DNA from: Ruminococcus sp. zg-924
GTDB taxonomy: Bacteria > Bacillota > Clostridia > Oscillospirales > Acutalibacteraceae
DNA: 57,661 bases
Direction of reading: 5' to 3'
Assembly (NCBI RefSeq): GCF_024433635.1
Contig: NZ_WNJZ01000017.1
Span: forward strand, 1-57,661
Shown here: in pieces, positions 1 to 8,349 of the stretch
Layout: the number at the start of each line of letters is the position of its first letter
Position numbering within the stretch: the stretch's first letter is position 1
The notes under the pieces: generated by a model
Told to the model about the DNA's origin: nothing
Seen by the model: only the letters and a program-made list of their open reading frames with translations
Database searches by the model: none
Translations under genes and position numbers: made by a program

Positions 1-127
1 AGAAATACATCGATTACTACAACAATGAACGAATTGTATCAAAACTGAAAATGAGCCCGGTACAATACCGAACTCATTCTCAAGTAATTTAATATTTAAT
101 TTTGTCTAAACTTTGGGGTTCACTTCA
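1..127 (+). mobile_element. Right end of an IS3-family insertion sequence (partial)
   Basis: The first 127 bases hold the C-terminal codons of an IS3-type transposase followed by a non-coding tail ending GGGGTTCACTTCA. The reverse complement of 103-127 begins TGAAGTGAACCCC and ends TTAGACA, which resembles the terminal inverted repeats of the IS3 family (5'-TG...CA-3'). The left end lies outside the window, so completeness, copy number and target duplication cannot be judged. The right boundary at 127 is inferred from the CA terminus. Confidence 0.7.
3..92 (+). CDS. IS3-family transposase OrfB, C-terminal fragment
   Basis: Reading from base 3, 29 codons and a TAA stop encode a peptide with YIDYYNNERI and MSPVQYRTHS. 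This is the characteristic end of the rve integrase domain of IS3/IS150 transposases (YI-YYN-ER ... SP-QYR). It is cut by the window edge and only this tail is visible. It falls below the length at which ORF finders report. The DDE catalytic residues would lie upstream of the window. Confidence 0.75.
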   Translation, partial: KYIDYYNNERIVSKLKMSPVQYRTHSQVI

Positions 128-155
128 AAAGCCGCCCCTTTCTTAAATTTGGCTG

Positions 156-278
156 TTAGCAGCCGCAACCACAACTGTTGTTGTTGCAGTCGTTACCGGA
201 AAAGCTGTTGTTACCGCAGCAGCAGAAAAGGATGATAAGGATAATTATCCATGAGCAGTTATTACCAAATCCACACAT
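156..278 (-). CDS. Cys-rich 40-residue peptide, YjcZ-like
   Basis: This short gene encodes 40 residues: a Cys/Gly/Asn N-terminus (MCGFGNNCSW), a hydrophobic helix of I/L residues at 11-18, a CCC triplet at 19-21, and a tail ending CGCGC. Nine of 40 residues are Cys. The start is supported by a strong ribosome binding site (AAGGAGG, 7 nt before ATG). The layout of a Gly/Cys head followed by one very hydrophobic segment resembles the tiny YjcZ/YtzL-type sporulation membrane peptides of Firmicutes, but the Cys-rich tail is unusual. The stop is 29 nt from the IS end, so the insertion lies immediately downstream. Function unknown; a bacteriocin-like or spore-coat role is possible but unproven. Confidence 0.7.
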   Translation of the reverse strand: MCGFGNNCSWIIILIILFCCCGNNSFSGNDCNNNSCGCGC

Positions 279-462
279 TGTTGTTTTCCTCCTTTCATTC
301 GTTACATTACCATTATATTGAAAAGCGGAAAATGTGTTACTGCTTATTCCTGATTAATATAATCAAATTCACCTTAAGCTTTATTAGCTTATTCCGTTTT
401 TACAGGATGCAAGTTACAAACTGATATACTACAATCTTTAAGCGATCGATAAAAGCTTGTAA

Positions 463-500
463 AAAGCAGGCCTCGGTTTATAAACCCCGAAGCCTGCTTT
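463..500 (-). terminator. Intrinsic terminator after glyQS
   Basis: A GC-rich hairpin (GCAGGC...GCCTGC arms with a two-base bulge) is followed on the minus strand by a T run (cctgcTTTTT). It lies about 40 nt past the glyQS stop. Confidence 0.75.
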
Positions 501-537
501 TATATTCTGCTGCTTAATTAATCAATTATATCCGCAA

Positions 538-1914
538 TCAGAACTTAACCTTGTCTGAGATATAATCCTTAAGCTTATCTATTGCAATTCTCTCCTGCTG
601 CATTGTGTCACGGTCACGAACTGTAACACAGCCGTCTGTTTCGCTGTCAAAGTCATATGTAATACACAGCGGTGTGCCGATTTCGTCCTGACGGCGATAA
701 CGCTTGCCGATAGAGCCTGCATCGTCAAACTCAACCATAAATTCGCTTGAAATCATATCAAACACCTCGCCTGCCTTCTCAGACAACTTCTTTGAAAGCG
801 GCAAAACGGCAGCTTTGAACGGTGCAAGCGCAGGGTGGAGTCTTAACACAACTCTTGTGTCCTTTTCGTCAACAACCTCCTCGTCATAAGCCTCTGTTAT
901 GATTGCAAGGAAAAGACGCTCAACGCCGAGCGACGGCTCAATAACATACGGAACATATCTTGAGTTGTCAGTCGGGTCGAAGTACTCAAGGCTCTTGCCT
1001 GAGTGATTCTGATGCTGAGTGAGATCATAGTCTGTTCTGTCTGCAACACCCCAAAGCTCACCCCAACCAAACGGGAAGAGATACTCAAAGTCGGTTGTAG
1101 CCTTCGAGTAGAAGCAAAGCTCCTCCGGAGAGTGGTCACGGAGTCTGAGGTTTTCCTCCTTGATGTTGAGTGAATAGAGCCAATCACGGCAGAAGCTTCT
1201 CCAATAGTCAAACCATTCAAGGTCTGTTCCGGGCTTACAGAAAAATTCAAGCTCCATCTGCTCAAATTCTCTTACACGGAAGATAAAGTTACCCGGTGTG
1301 ATTTCGTTTCTGAATGATTTACCAATCTGAGCAACACCAAACGGAACCTTTCTTCTGCTTGTTCTCTGAATATTTGCAAAGTTTACGAAAATACCCTGTG
1401 CAGTTTCAGGACGAAGATAGATTTCGTTCTTGCTGTCCTCAGTAACACCCTGAAATGTCTTGAACATAAGGTTAAACTGGCGGATATCCGTAAAATTGTG
1501 CTTACCGCAGTTTGGGCAGGGAATTTCGTGCTCCTTAATGTAATTCATCATATCCTCATTTGACCAGCCTGCAACATTTGTGCCGTCAAAGTCCTCAATT
1601 AGGTTATCTGCTCTGTGGCGTGTTTTACAGTCACGGCAGTCCATAAGAGGGTCAGAGAAGCCGCCAAGGTGGCCTGACGCAACCCATGTCTGCGGATTCA
1701 TAAGTATCGCAGAGTCAAGGCCAACGTTATACTTGTTCTCCTGAATAAACTTCTTGCGCCATGCGTTTTTAATGTTGTTCTTAAGCTCTGTTCCAAGCGG
1801 GCCGTAATCCCATGTGTTTGCAAGTCCGCCGTAAATCTCCGAACCCGGGTAAACAAAGCCTCTGCCCTTACATAGAGCAACAATTTTGTCCATAACTTTT
1901 TCGCTGTTATTCAT
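538..1914 (-). CDS. glyQS: Glycyl-tRNA synthetase (alpha2, class II)
   Basis: Charges tRNA-Gly with glycine in the cytoplasm. At 458 residues it matches the single-chain dimeric GlyRS of many Firmicutes and archaea rather than the bacterial alpha2beta2 type. Visible class II landmarks are the N-terminal [14 protein letters not shown] segment, motif 2 around [25 protein letters not shown] (about 200-230), a zinc-type CPNCG near 133-137, and a C-terminal anticodon-binding domain ([15 protein letters not shown], from about 360). It is probably the last gene of a three-gene minus-strand unit with the Nudix and RdgB-like genes. Only 66 nt separate it from the upstream gene, and no T-box fits in that gap. 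Confidence 0.95.
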   Translation of the reverse strand: MNNSEKVMDKIVALCKGRGFVYPGSEIYGGLANTWDYGPLGTELKNNIKNAWRKKFIQENKYNVGLDSAILMNPQTWVASGHLGGFSDPLMDCRDCKTRHRADNLIEDFDGTNVAGWSNEDMMNYIKEHEIPCPNCGKHNFTDIRQFNLMFKTFQGVTEDSKNEIYLRPETAQGIFVNFANIQRTSRRKVPFGVAQIGKSFRNEITPGNFIFRVREFEQMELEFFCKPGTDLEWFDYWRSFCRDWLYSLNIKEENLRLRDHSPEELCFYSKATTDFEYLFPFGWGELWGVADRTDYDLTQHQNHSGKSLEYFDPTDNSRYVPYVIEPSLGVERLFLAIITEAYDEEVVDEKDTRVVLRLHPALAPFKAAVLPLSKKLSEKAGEVFDMISSEFMVEFDDAGSIGKRYRRQDEIGTPLCITYDFDSETDGCVTVRDRDTMQQERIAIDKLKDYISDKVKF

Positions 1915-1980
1915 ATCCTTGATTCCTTTCAGAATTATTTATTGCTTAAAAATACGGGATAATCTTACACAGATAATATC

Positions 1981-2610
1981 TTAGTCCAAACAGCCGCTTT
2001 TGTCAAGTAAGCCAAGGTGTTTGCAGAAAAATTCAAGAAATCCGTCCTCAACCGCCACACGATCAAGCTCTTCGGGGTTTAAATCGTAATAGTATTTGCC
2101 TGTTTTTATGTCAATCGACAGACTGTCGAGCGGAAAGCCCTTTTTGACAACTTTATGAGGTACTGCGGTGATTATAAACGGCTCACTTGCCATACTCTCA
2201 TCCATTGCCTTGTATATATGCTCGCTGTCTGTAATCAGGCAAATTGCATTCTTGTATTTTGCTGTCAAATCGCCGTATTTTTCTGCAAGAGCTGAATAAT
2301 GCTCTGTCATTTCAGTATCGGAAAGGTACTTGCCGTTCACCGTTCTAACGTGAACTCCCGGCTGTTCATCATCCGATATACCCTCGATATACAAGCCTGA
2401 ATCACAGGAAAACACCGGCATACCGAAGGCTTTATAGTAAGCTCTTGCCTTTTTCTCAGCGTTTTCAAGTGGGGTTGTGCCGTCTTCAACTACATCGGGA
2501 ATCGGTGTATTCAGCTCACCAAGTCCGATTAGCTCAATATCAAGCGGCTCTAAACGCCGTTTTATAGCCGCTAATTTCGCCGCATTGCCTGTACCGTATA
2601 AAAGCTTCAT
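1981..2610 (-). CDS. RdgB/HAM1-family nucleoside triphosphate pyrophosphatase
   Basis: Likely hydrolyses non-canonical purine NTPs (ITP, dITP, XTP) to monophosphates, cleaning the nucleotide pool. The N-terminus MKLLYGTGNAAKLAAIKRRL matches the family's T-x-N-x-x-K phosphate-binding motif. Residues near 45-55 (TPLENAEKKARAYY) and CDSGLYIEG near 69-77 match the family's E-N-A and D-D/S-G segments. The length (209) is normal. It is more divergent than canonical RdgB, with an insert-like central part and no SHR motif that I can identify, so its substrate range is less certain. It starts 32 nt after the upstream Nudix gene and is probably co-transcribed. Confidence 0.75.
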   Translation of the reverse strand: MKLLYGTGNAAKLAAIKRRLEPLDIELIGLGELNTPIPDVVEDGTTPLENAEKKARAYYKAFGMPVFSCDSGLYIEGISDDEQPGVHVRTVNGKYLSDTEMTEHYSALAEKYGDLTAKYKNAICLITDSEHIYKAMDESMASEPFIITAVPHKVVKKGFPLDSLSIDIKTGKYYYDLNPEELDRVAVEDGFLEFFCKHLGLLDKSGCLD

Positions 2611-2642
2611 TGTATCACTTCCTATATTATTTCTTTAATTCT

Positions 2643-3164
2643 TTAATCACAAAAATCACCCATAGCATTTCCATGCATATCAAAAAGCAAATCAACAAGA
2701 CTTTTGTAACGAGGAATAAACTTGCCGCTTTTCATCATCATATATATTTCTTCTCTCGTTGCCCATTTAACAGTCTTAACCTCCTCATATTGAAGAGTAA
2801 GTCTTGAAATGTCAACATCACTATCGACAAGATAGAAATCATCAAATCCATATTCAAAATTAATTGTAAGGTGCGGTCTTTGCCCGTTCAGCTTTAATTC
2901 AACTCCTATCTCCTCAAGTGTTTCACGCTGTGCCGCCTGTGCGCTTGTTTCTCCTGCCAAAGCACTTCCGCCGACTGATACATCCCACATATTCGGAAAG
3001 CCTTCCTTAAACGGCTGGCGCTGTTGTATCAGCATTTCCCCCTTAGAATTAAAAATACAAACGTGAACAACAACATGCAAATCTCCGTATTCAAGTGTTT
3101 TTCCCCTCTGAATAGTTCTGCCTGTTTTCTGCCTTTCAGCGTCATATATATCCCAACACTCCAT
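2643..3164 (-). CDS. Nudix hydrolase, IPP-isomerase/YfcD-like
   Basis: A 173-residue Nudix protein. The Nudix box is intact: GSALAGE, seven residues, then RETLEEIGV (about 80-100). The N-terminus (MECWDIYDAERQKTG) and the HVVVHVCIFNSKGEMLIQQR stretch are typical of the YfcD/Idi-like branch, which includes isopentenyl-diphosphate isomerase homologues and pyrophosphohydrolases. Key Idi residues cannot be confirmed by eye, so the substrate is left open. It is the first gene of the presumed Nudix, RdgB-like, glyQS unit. Confidence 0.85.
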   Translation of the reverse strand: MECWDIYDAERQKTGRTIQRGKTLEYGDLHVVVHVCIFNSKGEMLIQQRQPFKEGFPNMWDVSVGGSALAGETSAQAAQRETLEEIGVELKLNGQRPHLTINFEYGFDDFYLVDSDVDISRLTLQYEEVKTVKWATREEIYMMMKSGKFIPRYKSLVDLLFDMHGNAMGDFCD

Positions 3165-3277
3165 TTTTATTCTCCAATCTATATGTTCTCAATTATACAT
3201 TAAATAGAATTATTTATCTGTCATTATTCGTTCAGAAAAATTGCGTTAATTGAACAATTAAAAACGAACAAAATAAA

Positions 3278-3309
3278 AAAGCTGCACTTCTTACGAAATG
3301 CAACTTTTC
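3278..3309 (-). terminator. Terminator after tRNA-Arg
   Basis: On the minus strand a 10-bp stem with G-U pairs (GTTGCATTTC/GAAGTGCAGC) and a GTAA loop is followed by six T residues. It sits 5 nt past the encoded CCA of the tRNA gene. Confidence 0.7.
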
Positions 3310-3313
3310 TGTT

Positions 3314-3390
3314 TGGCCCGCCCGGAGGGATTTGAACCCCCGATCTCCGGAATCGGAATCCGTTGCATTATCCGGCTATGCTACGGGCGG
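3314..3390 (-). tRNA. tRNA-Arg (anticodon CCG)
   Basis: The minus strand folds into a full cloverleaf. The acceptor stem CCGCCCG pairs with CGGGCGG, there is a D arm GCAT/ATGC, and an anticodon loop TTCCGAT closed by CGGA/TCCG with anticodon CCG. The T arm is GGGGG/CCCTC around TTCAAAT. Discriminator G and a genome-encoded CCA end at 3314. It reads CGG arginine codons. It lies directly behind the terminator of the ribosomal protein operon. Confidence 0.92.
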
Positions 3391-3394
3391 AAAT

Positions 3395-3423
3395 ATAATA
3401 GGCAAAAACGGCGGAGCTTATAA
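3395..3423 (-). promoter_or_regulatory. Possible tRNA-Arg promoter overlapping the operon terminator
   Basis: A TATTAT (-10) lies 4 nt before the tRNA 5' end, with a weak TTATAA at 17-nt spacing. The -35-like element falls inside the loop of the operon terminator. The -35 match is poor, so the alternative is read-through from rplQ followed by processing. Confidence 0.3.
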
Positions 3424-3432
3424 AGCCCCGCC
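3403..3432 (-). terminator. Terminator of the S10-spc-alpha operon
   Basis: On the minus strand a 9-bp stem (GGCGGGGCT/AGCTCCGCC, one G-U pair) with a short TTATA loop is followed by GTTTTTG. It begins 16 nt after the rplQ stop and ends 13 nt before tRNA-Arg. Confidence 0.75.
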
Positions 3433-3448
3433 ATTATTTATTCTGTCA

Positions 3449-3790
3449 TCAGATAAGCTCAATAATAGCCATCTCTGCTGCGTCTCCTCTGCGGGGTCCC
3501 AGCTTTGTAATTCTGGTGTAGCCGCCTTTTCTGTCAGCATACTTAGGGGCAATCTCACTGAAAAGCTTGTGAGCAACGTCTTCCTTTGTTACAAAAGACA
3601 TTACCATACGCTTGTTGTGAAGGCTGTCATCCTTAGCTATTGTTATCATCTTCTCTGCCATAGAGCTAACCTCTTTAGCACGAGTTACAGTTGTTTCAAT
3701 TTTGCCGTTCTCAAACAGGAATGTAACCAAAGCTCTGAGCATTGCTGTTCTGTGAGCAGTTGTTCTTCCCAATTTTCTTGTTCCTGGCAT
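3449..3790 (-). CDS. rplQ: 50S ribosomal protein L17
   Basis: Large-subunit protein near the peptide exit tunnel. 113 residues, normal length. The typical start [21 protein letters not shown] and the segment [15 protein letters not shown] are clear. It is the last protein gene of the operon, 35 nt after rpoA. Confidence 0.97.
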   Translation of the reverse strand: MPGTRKLGRTTAHRTAMLRALVTFLFENGKIETTVTRAKEVSSMAEKMITIAKDDSLHNKRMVMSFVTKEDVAHKLFSEIAPKYADRKGGYTRITKLGPRRGDAAEMAIIELI

Positions 3791-3825
3791 TGAAAGTCAC
3801 TCCTTTACTTAAATTCTTAAAAGGA

Positions 3826-4779
3826 TTATTCGTCCTCTTTCTGAAGACTGAAGCCAAGGCTCTGCAGCTTGTAGATAACCTCTTCAAGAGATTTTCTGCC
3901 GAGGTTTCTCACCTTCATCATATCGTCCTCAGATTTATTAATTAAGTCTTCTACTGTGTTAATACCGGCACGCTTTAAGCAGTTGAATGAACGAACCGAA
4001 AGGTCAAGCTCCTCAATAGTCATTTCAAGAACCTTTTCCTTACCCTTGTCGTCCTTTTCCACCATTATTTCTGTGCTGTGACCCTTATCAGAAAGGTCAA
4101 CAAACAGGTTAAGGTGCTCTGTGAGTACCTTTGCTGCAAGAGATACTGCCTCTTGTGCGTTTATTACGCCGTTTGTCCATACATCAAGTGTAAGCTTGTC
4201 ATAGTCTGTAATCTGACCTACACGTGTGTTTTCAACAGTATAATTAACCTTGATAACAGGCGTGTAGATAGAATCGACAGGCAAAACACCGATTACATTA
4301 TTGCCCGAAATTGCCTTATTGCGCTCCGCCGGAACATAGCCTCTGCCCTTATCGAGTTTAATCTCCATATTGAGCTTAGCGTCGTCGCCGAGTGTTGCAA
4401 TGTGCATATCCGGATTAAGGATTTCAACCTCGCTGTCGCACTTAATTGAAGCTGCTGTTACAACACAAGGACCTTCTGCGTTAATTTCAACGGTTTTCTC
4501 GCCTTCGCAGTAAAGCTTAGCTGTTAAGCCCTTCATATTAAGCACAATCTCGGTTACATCCTCTTTAACGCCGGGAATCGTTGAAAATTCGTGGAGAACA
4601 CCATCAATTTTAATTGATGTTACTGCCACACCCTCAAGGGAAGAAAGAAGAACTCTTCTTAAGCTGTTACCGAGGGTGTTACCAAAGCCACGCTCCAATG
4701 GCTCTACTACAAACTTGCCGTATTTGCCGTCGGCGGATAATTCTTCTATGTCAATTCTTGGCTTTTCAAATTCTATCAT
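3826..4779 (-). CDS. rpoA: RNA polymerase alpha subunit
   Basis: Assembles core RNA polymerase and contacts UP elements and activators. 317 residues. The N-terminal dimerisation domain (to about 230) contains [23 protein letters not shown]. After a charged linker the C-terminal domain (about 250-310) carries [16 protein letters not shown] and the helix-hairpin-helix [11 protein letters not shown]. It is separated from rpsD by a 72-nt gap containing a GC hairpin. Confidence 0.98.
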   Translation of the reverse strand: MIEFEKPRIDIEELSADGKYGKFVVEPLERGFGNTLGNSLRRVLLSSLEGVAVTSIKIDGVLHEFSTIPGVKEDVTEIVLNMKGLTAKLYCEGEKTVEINAEGPCVVTAASIKCDSEVEILNPDMHIATLGDDAKLNMEIKLDKGRGYVPAERNKAISGNNVIGVLPVDSIYTPVIKVNYTVENTRVGQITDYDKLTLDVWTNGVINAQEAVSLAAKVLTEHLNLFVDLSDKGHSTEIMVEKDDKGKEKVLEMTIEELDLSVRSFNCLKRAGINTVEDLINKSEDDMMKVRNLGRKSLEEVIYKLQSLGFSLQKEDE

Positions 4780-4801
4780 CAGCGAATCTCCTCCCTATGT
4801 T

Positions 4802-4819
4802 AGGCGGCGTAAAGCCGCC
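4802..4819 (-). promoter_or_regulatory. Hairpin between rpsD and rpoA
   Basis: GGCGGC/GCCGCC form a perfect 6-bp stem with a short loop, about 22 nt before the rpoA start and just ahead of its ribosome binding site. There is no following T run, so it is more likely an mRNA processing, stability or translation element than a terminator. Confidence 0.4.
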
Positions 4820-4851
4820 CTGCGTTTATATGCGTACTAAAAAATAAGGGA

Positions 4852-5445
4852 TTACTTGGAGTACAACTCGACGATAAGGTGCTCCTCTACCGGGAAGTCA
4901 ATGTCCTCTCTCTCAGGCATTGCAACAACCTTGCCGCTGAGCTCATTTTCTGATTTCTCAAGCCACTTCGGAAGAAGTGTAGACTCTGCGCCGATCTCCT
5001 TGTAGCGTGTTGTTGACTTGCTCTTATCGCTTACAGCGATAACGTCGCCAACCTTTACGAGGTAAGACGGAATGTTAACCTTCTTGCCGTTTACTGTGAA
5101 GTGAGCATGGTTTACAAGCTGTCTTGCTTCTCTTCTTGTTCTTGCGAAGCCAAGTCTGAATACTACGTTGTCGAGTCTGCGCTCAATTGTTGTAAGAAGA
5201 ACCTCACCGGTTTTGCCCTGAGCCTTCTCAGCCTTCTCGTAGTACATTCTGAACTGCTTCTCCATAATGCCGTATATGAACTTTACCTTCTGCTTTTCTG
5301 TGAGCTGAAGGCTATACTCGCTCTTTTTTCTTCTTGAATTTCCGTTAGGATTTCTGTTAGAAGTTTTCTTGGAATATCCCATTACAGCGGGAGAAATTCC
5401 GAGAGCTCTGCAACGCTTTGCAATAGGCTGCATATTTTTTGCCAT
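4852..5445 (-). CDS. rpsD: 30S ribosomal protein S4 (zinc-less form)
   Basis: Primary 16S rRNA binder that nucleates small-subunit assembly. 197 residues. The S4 RNA-binding domain is at about 90-150 ([28 protein letters not shown]). The N-terminus [19 protein letters not shown] lacks the four-Cys zinc site, so this is the Cys-minus form of S4. Its ribosome binding site is AAAGGAGG. Confidence 0.97.
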   Translation of the reverse strand: MAKNMQPIAKRCRALGISPAVMGYSKKTSNRNPNGNSRRKKSEYSLQLTEKQKVKFIYGIMEKQFRMYYEKAEKAQGKTGEVLLTTIERRLDNVVFRLGFARTRREARQLVNHAHFTVNGKKVNIPSYLVKVGDVIAVSDKSKSTTRYKEIGAESTLLPKWLEKSENELSGKVVAMPEREDIDFPVEEHLIVELYSK

Positions 5446-5471
5446 GGGTTATTTCCTCCTTTATTTTTTGA

Positions 5472-5873
5472 CTATACGCGTCTTCTCTTAGGAGGACGGC
5501 ATCCGTTGTGCGGGATTGGTGTTACGTCTTTGATCATAGAAACCTCAAGACCTGCTGACTGCAACGCTCTGATTGCAGCCTCACGGCCTGCGCCAGGACC
5601 CTTAACGTAAACTTCAACGGACTTCATTCCGTGCTCCATAGCTGCCTTTGCAGCTGTCTCGGCTGCTGACTGAGCTGCGAACGGAGTTGACTTTCTTGAA
5701 CCTCTGAAGCCAAGCTCGCCTGCGCTTGCCCACGATACAGCGTTGCCCTGTACGTCTGAAATAGTAACTATAGTGTTGTTAAAAGTAGACTGAATGTGTG
5801 CTGCGCCACGCTCAATATTCTTTCTTTCACGGCGGCGGCGAACAGTAGTCTTTTTACCCTTAGGTGCTGCCAT
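5472..5873 (-). CDS. rpsK: 30S ribosomal protein S11
   Basis: Platform protein near the mRNA exit region. 133 residues, normal length. It carries the signature [20 protein letters not shown] and ends in the usual [12 protein letters not shown]. It lies 18 nt after rpsM. Confidence 0.98.
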   Translation of the reverse strand: MAAPKGKKTTVRRRRERKNIERGAAHIQSTFNNTIVTISDVQGNAVSWASAGELGFRGSRKSTPFAAQSAAETAAKAAMEHGMKSVEVYVKGPGAGREAAIRALQSAGLEVSMIKDVTPIPHNGCRPPKRRRV

Positions 5874-5891
5874 AGCTTAAACCCTCCTTGC

Positions 5892-6260
5892 TTATTTCTT
5901 CTTATTAGCCATTGTTTTTCTCGGACCCTTGCGAGTACGTGCGTTTGTCTTTGAACGCTGGCCTCTTACCGGAAGACCCTTTCTGTGGCGAACGCCTCTA
6001 TAACAACCAATTTCAATAAGTCTTTTGATATCAAATGCAATGTCACGGCGAAGGTCACCTTCAACACGGCAGTTGTGGTCGATATATTCTCTAAGCTTTG
6101 AAACATCATCTTCTGTCAAATCTCTGACACGAGTGTCAGGATTGATTCCTGTTGCAGCAACTATGTCGCTTGCAGTCTTTCTGCCGATACCGTAAATATA
6201 GGTTAAACCGATTTCAACTCTCTTGTCTCTCGGCAAGTCAACACCTGCTATACGAGCCAT
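5892..6260 (-). CDS. rpsM: 30S ribosomal protein S13
   Basis: Head protein of the small subunit that contacts the P-site tRNA and bridges to the large subunit. 122 residues, normal length. It begins [19 protein letters not shown] and ends in a basic tail ([18 protein letters not shown]). Confidence 0.98.
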   Translation of the reverse strand: MARIAGVDLPRDKRVEIGLTYIYGIGRKTASDIVAATGINPDTRVRDLTEDDVSKLREYIDHNCRVEGDLRRDIAFDIKRLIEIGCYRGVRHRKGLPVRGQRSKTNARTRKGPRKTMANKKK

Positions 6261-6302
6261 TTTGTTGCACCTCCATATAATTTTAAGATTTAAATTGTAG
6301 CA

Positions 6303-6434
<132 letters not shown>

Positions 6435-6449
6435 TTAAGTGTTAATATA

Positions 6450-6668
6450 TTACTTGCTTCTCCACGTAATACGGCCTCTTGTAAGGTCGTAAGGAGACAT
6501 CTCAACTGTAACCTTGTCACCGGGCAGGATTCTGATGAAGTTCATTCTCAGCTTGCCTGAAATGTGAGCAAGGATTATGTGTCCGTTAGGAAGCTCAACT
6601 TTGAACTGTGCGTTCGGAAGAGCCTCAGTTACTGTACCCTCAATTTCGATAACGTCCTGTTTTGACAT
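6450..6668 (-). CDS. infA: Translation initiation factor IF-1
   Basis: A 72-residue S1/OB-fold factor that binds the 30S A site during initiation. The sequence [20 protein letters not shown] and the closing [12 protein letters not shown] are typical. It is 34 nt upstream of rpmJ and 22 nt downstream of the KOW-domain gene. Confidence 0.98.
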   Translation of the reverse strand: MSKQDVIEIEGTVTEALPNAQFKVELPNGHIILAHISGKLRMNFIRILPGDKVTVEMSPYDLTRGRITWRSK

Positions 6669-6690
6669 AAAATTACCTCCTCATAAACGC

Positions 6691-6930
6691 TTATACGTTA
6701 AAATCTCTTAACTGCGATTTAATCAGCTTATCGGTATTTATTGAATCAACCGGAATAACTGTGTTTGTAACGAACAGATGCTTAACATTTTTTCGCTTCG
6801 GCTTTTCAAGTCGTCTTGTTTTGCCGTCTGCAATATAAGCATATTCACCGTCACAGCAGATAACAACAAAAAATCTGTTTTTATCTCTGCCGCTTTTTGC
6901 TCGTACCACAAGTCCCCTTTGAATATCCAT
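6691..6930 (-). CDS. KOW-domain RNA-binding protein (L14e/L6e-like)
   Basis: A 79-residue protein beginning MDIQRGLVVRAKSGRDKNRFFVV, which is a KOW-type turn. The rest is basic (KTRRLEKPKRKNVKH). Genes of this type are found between map and infA in many Clostridia and are annotated as KOW or L14e-like RNA-binding proteins. The start at 6930 is preferred over a longer in-frame reading because that extension would run into map and a GAGGTG ribosome binding site precedes this ATG. It probably binds rRNA or mRNA; its exact role is not established. Confidence 0.85.
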   Translation of the reverse strand: MDIQRGLVVRAKSGRDKNRFFVVICCDGEYAYIADGKTRRLEKPKRKNVKHLFVTNTVIPVDSINTDKLIKSQLRDFNV

Positions 6931-6940
6931 GCCGCACCTC

Positions 6941-7693
6941 TCAGTCGGCAAGTGTAAGGATAACGGGCCCGTCGGCTGTAATTGCAACCGAATGCTCAAA
7001 ATGAGCCGACATCTTGCCGTCTGCTGTAACAGCAGTCCAGTCATCGTCCAAAACCCTGACCTTGTGGGTGCCTAAATTTATCATAGGCTCAATGGCAATA
7101 GTCATTCCCGGTAACAGGCGCACACCTCTGCCGGGCGTACCGAAATTAGGTACACTTGGATCTTCGTGTAATTTCGCACCTACGCCGTGGCCGACATAAT
7201 CACGTACCACCGAGTAGTTGCGAGCTTCGACATACCTTTGAACTGCGCTGGCGATATCGCCTATGCGATTGCCGGCAACAGCCTGCTTAATTCCCTCAAA
7301 CAGACTCTCCTTAGTTGCGTCCAGCAAGCCCTGAGCCTCTGCGCTTATATCGCCGCAGGCAAAGGTCCATGCGTTGTCGCCGTGAAAGCCGTCGATAAAT
7401 GCGCCAACATCAATTGACACAATATCGCCGCTTTTAAGGATGCGTTTTTTTGACGGTATGCCATGGACGACCTCTTCGTTTACCGAAATACAGGCGCTTG
7501 CCGGAAATCCGCCATAGCCGAGGAACGAGGGCTTAGCGCCCTGCCCCTCGATATATTTGCGAACTACCCGGTCAATCTCGGCAGTTGAAACGCCCGGTTC
7601 AACTGCCTGACCTGCAATCTTTAATGCGTTTGCGGAAATTCTTCCTGCCTCGCGCATTTTAGAAAGCTCTCGGGAAGTTTTTAGTACTACCAT
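6941..7693 (-). CDS. map: Methionine aminopeptidase, type I
   Basis: Removes the N-terminal methionine from nascent proteins using two divalent metals. 250 residues, a type Ia length without an N-terminal extension. Metal ligands are visible in SIDVGAFIDGFHGDNAWTF (two Asp), GHGVGAKLHEDP (His) and the Glu residues of AIEPMI and HFEHSV. It follows adk with 6 nt between. Confidence 0.97.
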   Translation of the reverse strand: MVVLKTSRELSKMREAGRISANALKIAGQAVEPGVSTAEIDRVVRKYIEGQGAKPSFLGYGGFPASACISVNEEVVHGIPSKKRILKSGDIVSIDVGAFIDGFHGDNAWTFACGDISAEAQGLLDATKESLFEGIKQAVAGNRIGDIASAVQRYVEARNYSVVRDYVGHGVGAKLHEDPSVPNFGTPGRGVRLLPGMTIAIEPMINLGTHKVRVLDDDWTAVTADGKMSAHFEHSVAITADGPVILTLAD

Positions 7694-7699
7694 ATAAAC

Positions 7700-8332
7700 T
7701 TACGCCTCTACTTCTGCGAGGATAAGGGCAGTTGTGTCCTTAATTTCCTCCTGACCCTCTACGATGGCAAGCTTACCCTGCTTCTCGTAGTAGCCCTTGA
7801 GCGGCTCGGTTTCGTTGTGGTAAACCTGAAGTCTTGCCAGAACTGTATCCGGATGATCGTCCTTGCGCTGAACAAGGGTGCCGCCGCAGCTGTCGCAAAC
7901 ACCGTCTTTACTTGGCTTTTTATAGTCAAGGTGATAGCTTGCGCCGCAGTCTGCACAAACACGGCGTCCGGACATACGCTTAACGATGTTCTCATCAGGT
8001 ACCTCAATATCAATTACCTTGTCAATAACAACGCCCATTGTGTCCAGAGCCTCGGCCTGCGGAATGGTTCTCGGAAATCCGTCAAGGATAAAGCCGTTTT
8101 TGCAGTCATCGTTTGCAAGTCTGTCCTTTATTATGCCGATTACAACCTCATCAGGAACAAGCTGACCTGCGTCCATAAATGACTTAGCCTTAAGACCCAT
8201 CTGTGTGCCGCTTCTCAGCGCTTCACGGATAATGTTACCCGTTGAAATTGTGGGAATTGACAGATGGTTTGAAATAACCTCTGCCTGGGTGCCCTTGCCG
8301 GCACCCGGAGCTCCTAAAAGAATAATATTCAT
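7700..8332 (-). CDS. adk: Adenylate kinase with zinc-binding lid
   Basis: Converts ATP and AMP to two ADP. 210 residues. The P-loop GAPGAGKGTQ is near the start, and DGFPRTIPQAEAL is the AMP-binding segment. The lid carries CADCGASYH and CDSCGG, a four-Cys zinc knuckle typical of Gram-positive long-form Adk. It lies in the usual secY-adk-map order. Confidence 0.98.
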   Translation of the reverse strand: MNIILLGAPGAGKGTQAEVISNHLSIPTISTGNIIREALRSGTQMGLKAKSFMDAGQLVPDEVVIGIIKDRLANDDCKNGFILDGFPRTIPQAEALDTMGVVIDKVIDIEVPDENIVKRMSGRRVCADCGASYHLDYKKPSKDGVCDSCGGTLVQRKDDHPDTVLARLQVYHNETEPLKGYYEKQGKLAIVEGQEEIKDTTALILAEVEA

Positions 8333-8349
8333 AATCTTCTCCTCATAGC

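Noticed and set aside
1915-1980. T-box riboswitch before glyQS
   Set aside because: Only 66 nt separate glyQS from the upstream gene, and no T-box sequence is seen.
3332-3793. 153-codon plus-strand frame across tRNA-Arg and rplQ
   Set aside because: It is antisense to two certain genes and its protein has no recognisable pattern.
6691-7044. Longer reading of the KOW gene starting inside map
   Set aside because: The extra residues are out-of-frame map sequence. The shorter start has a ribosome binding site and a KOW-type N-terminus.
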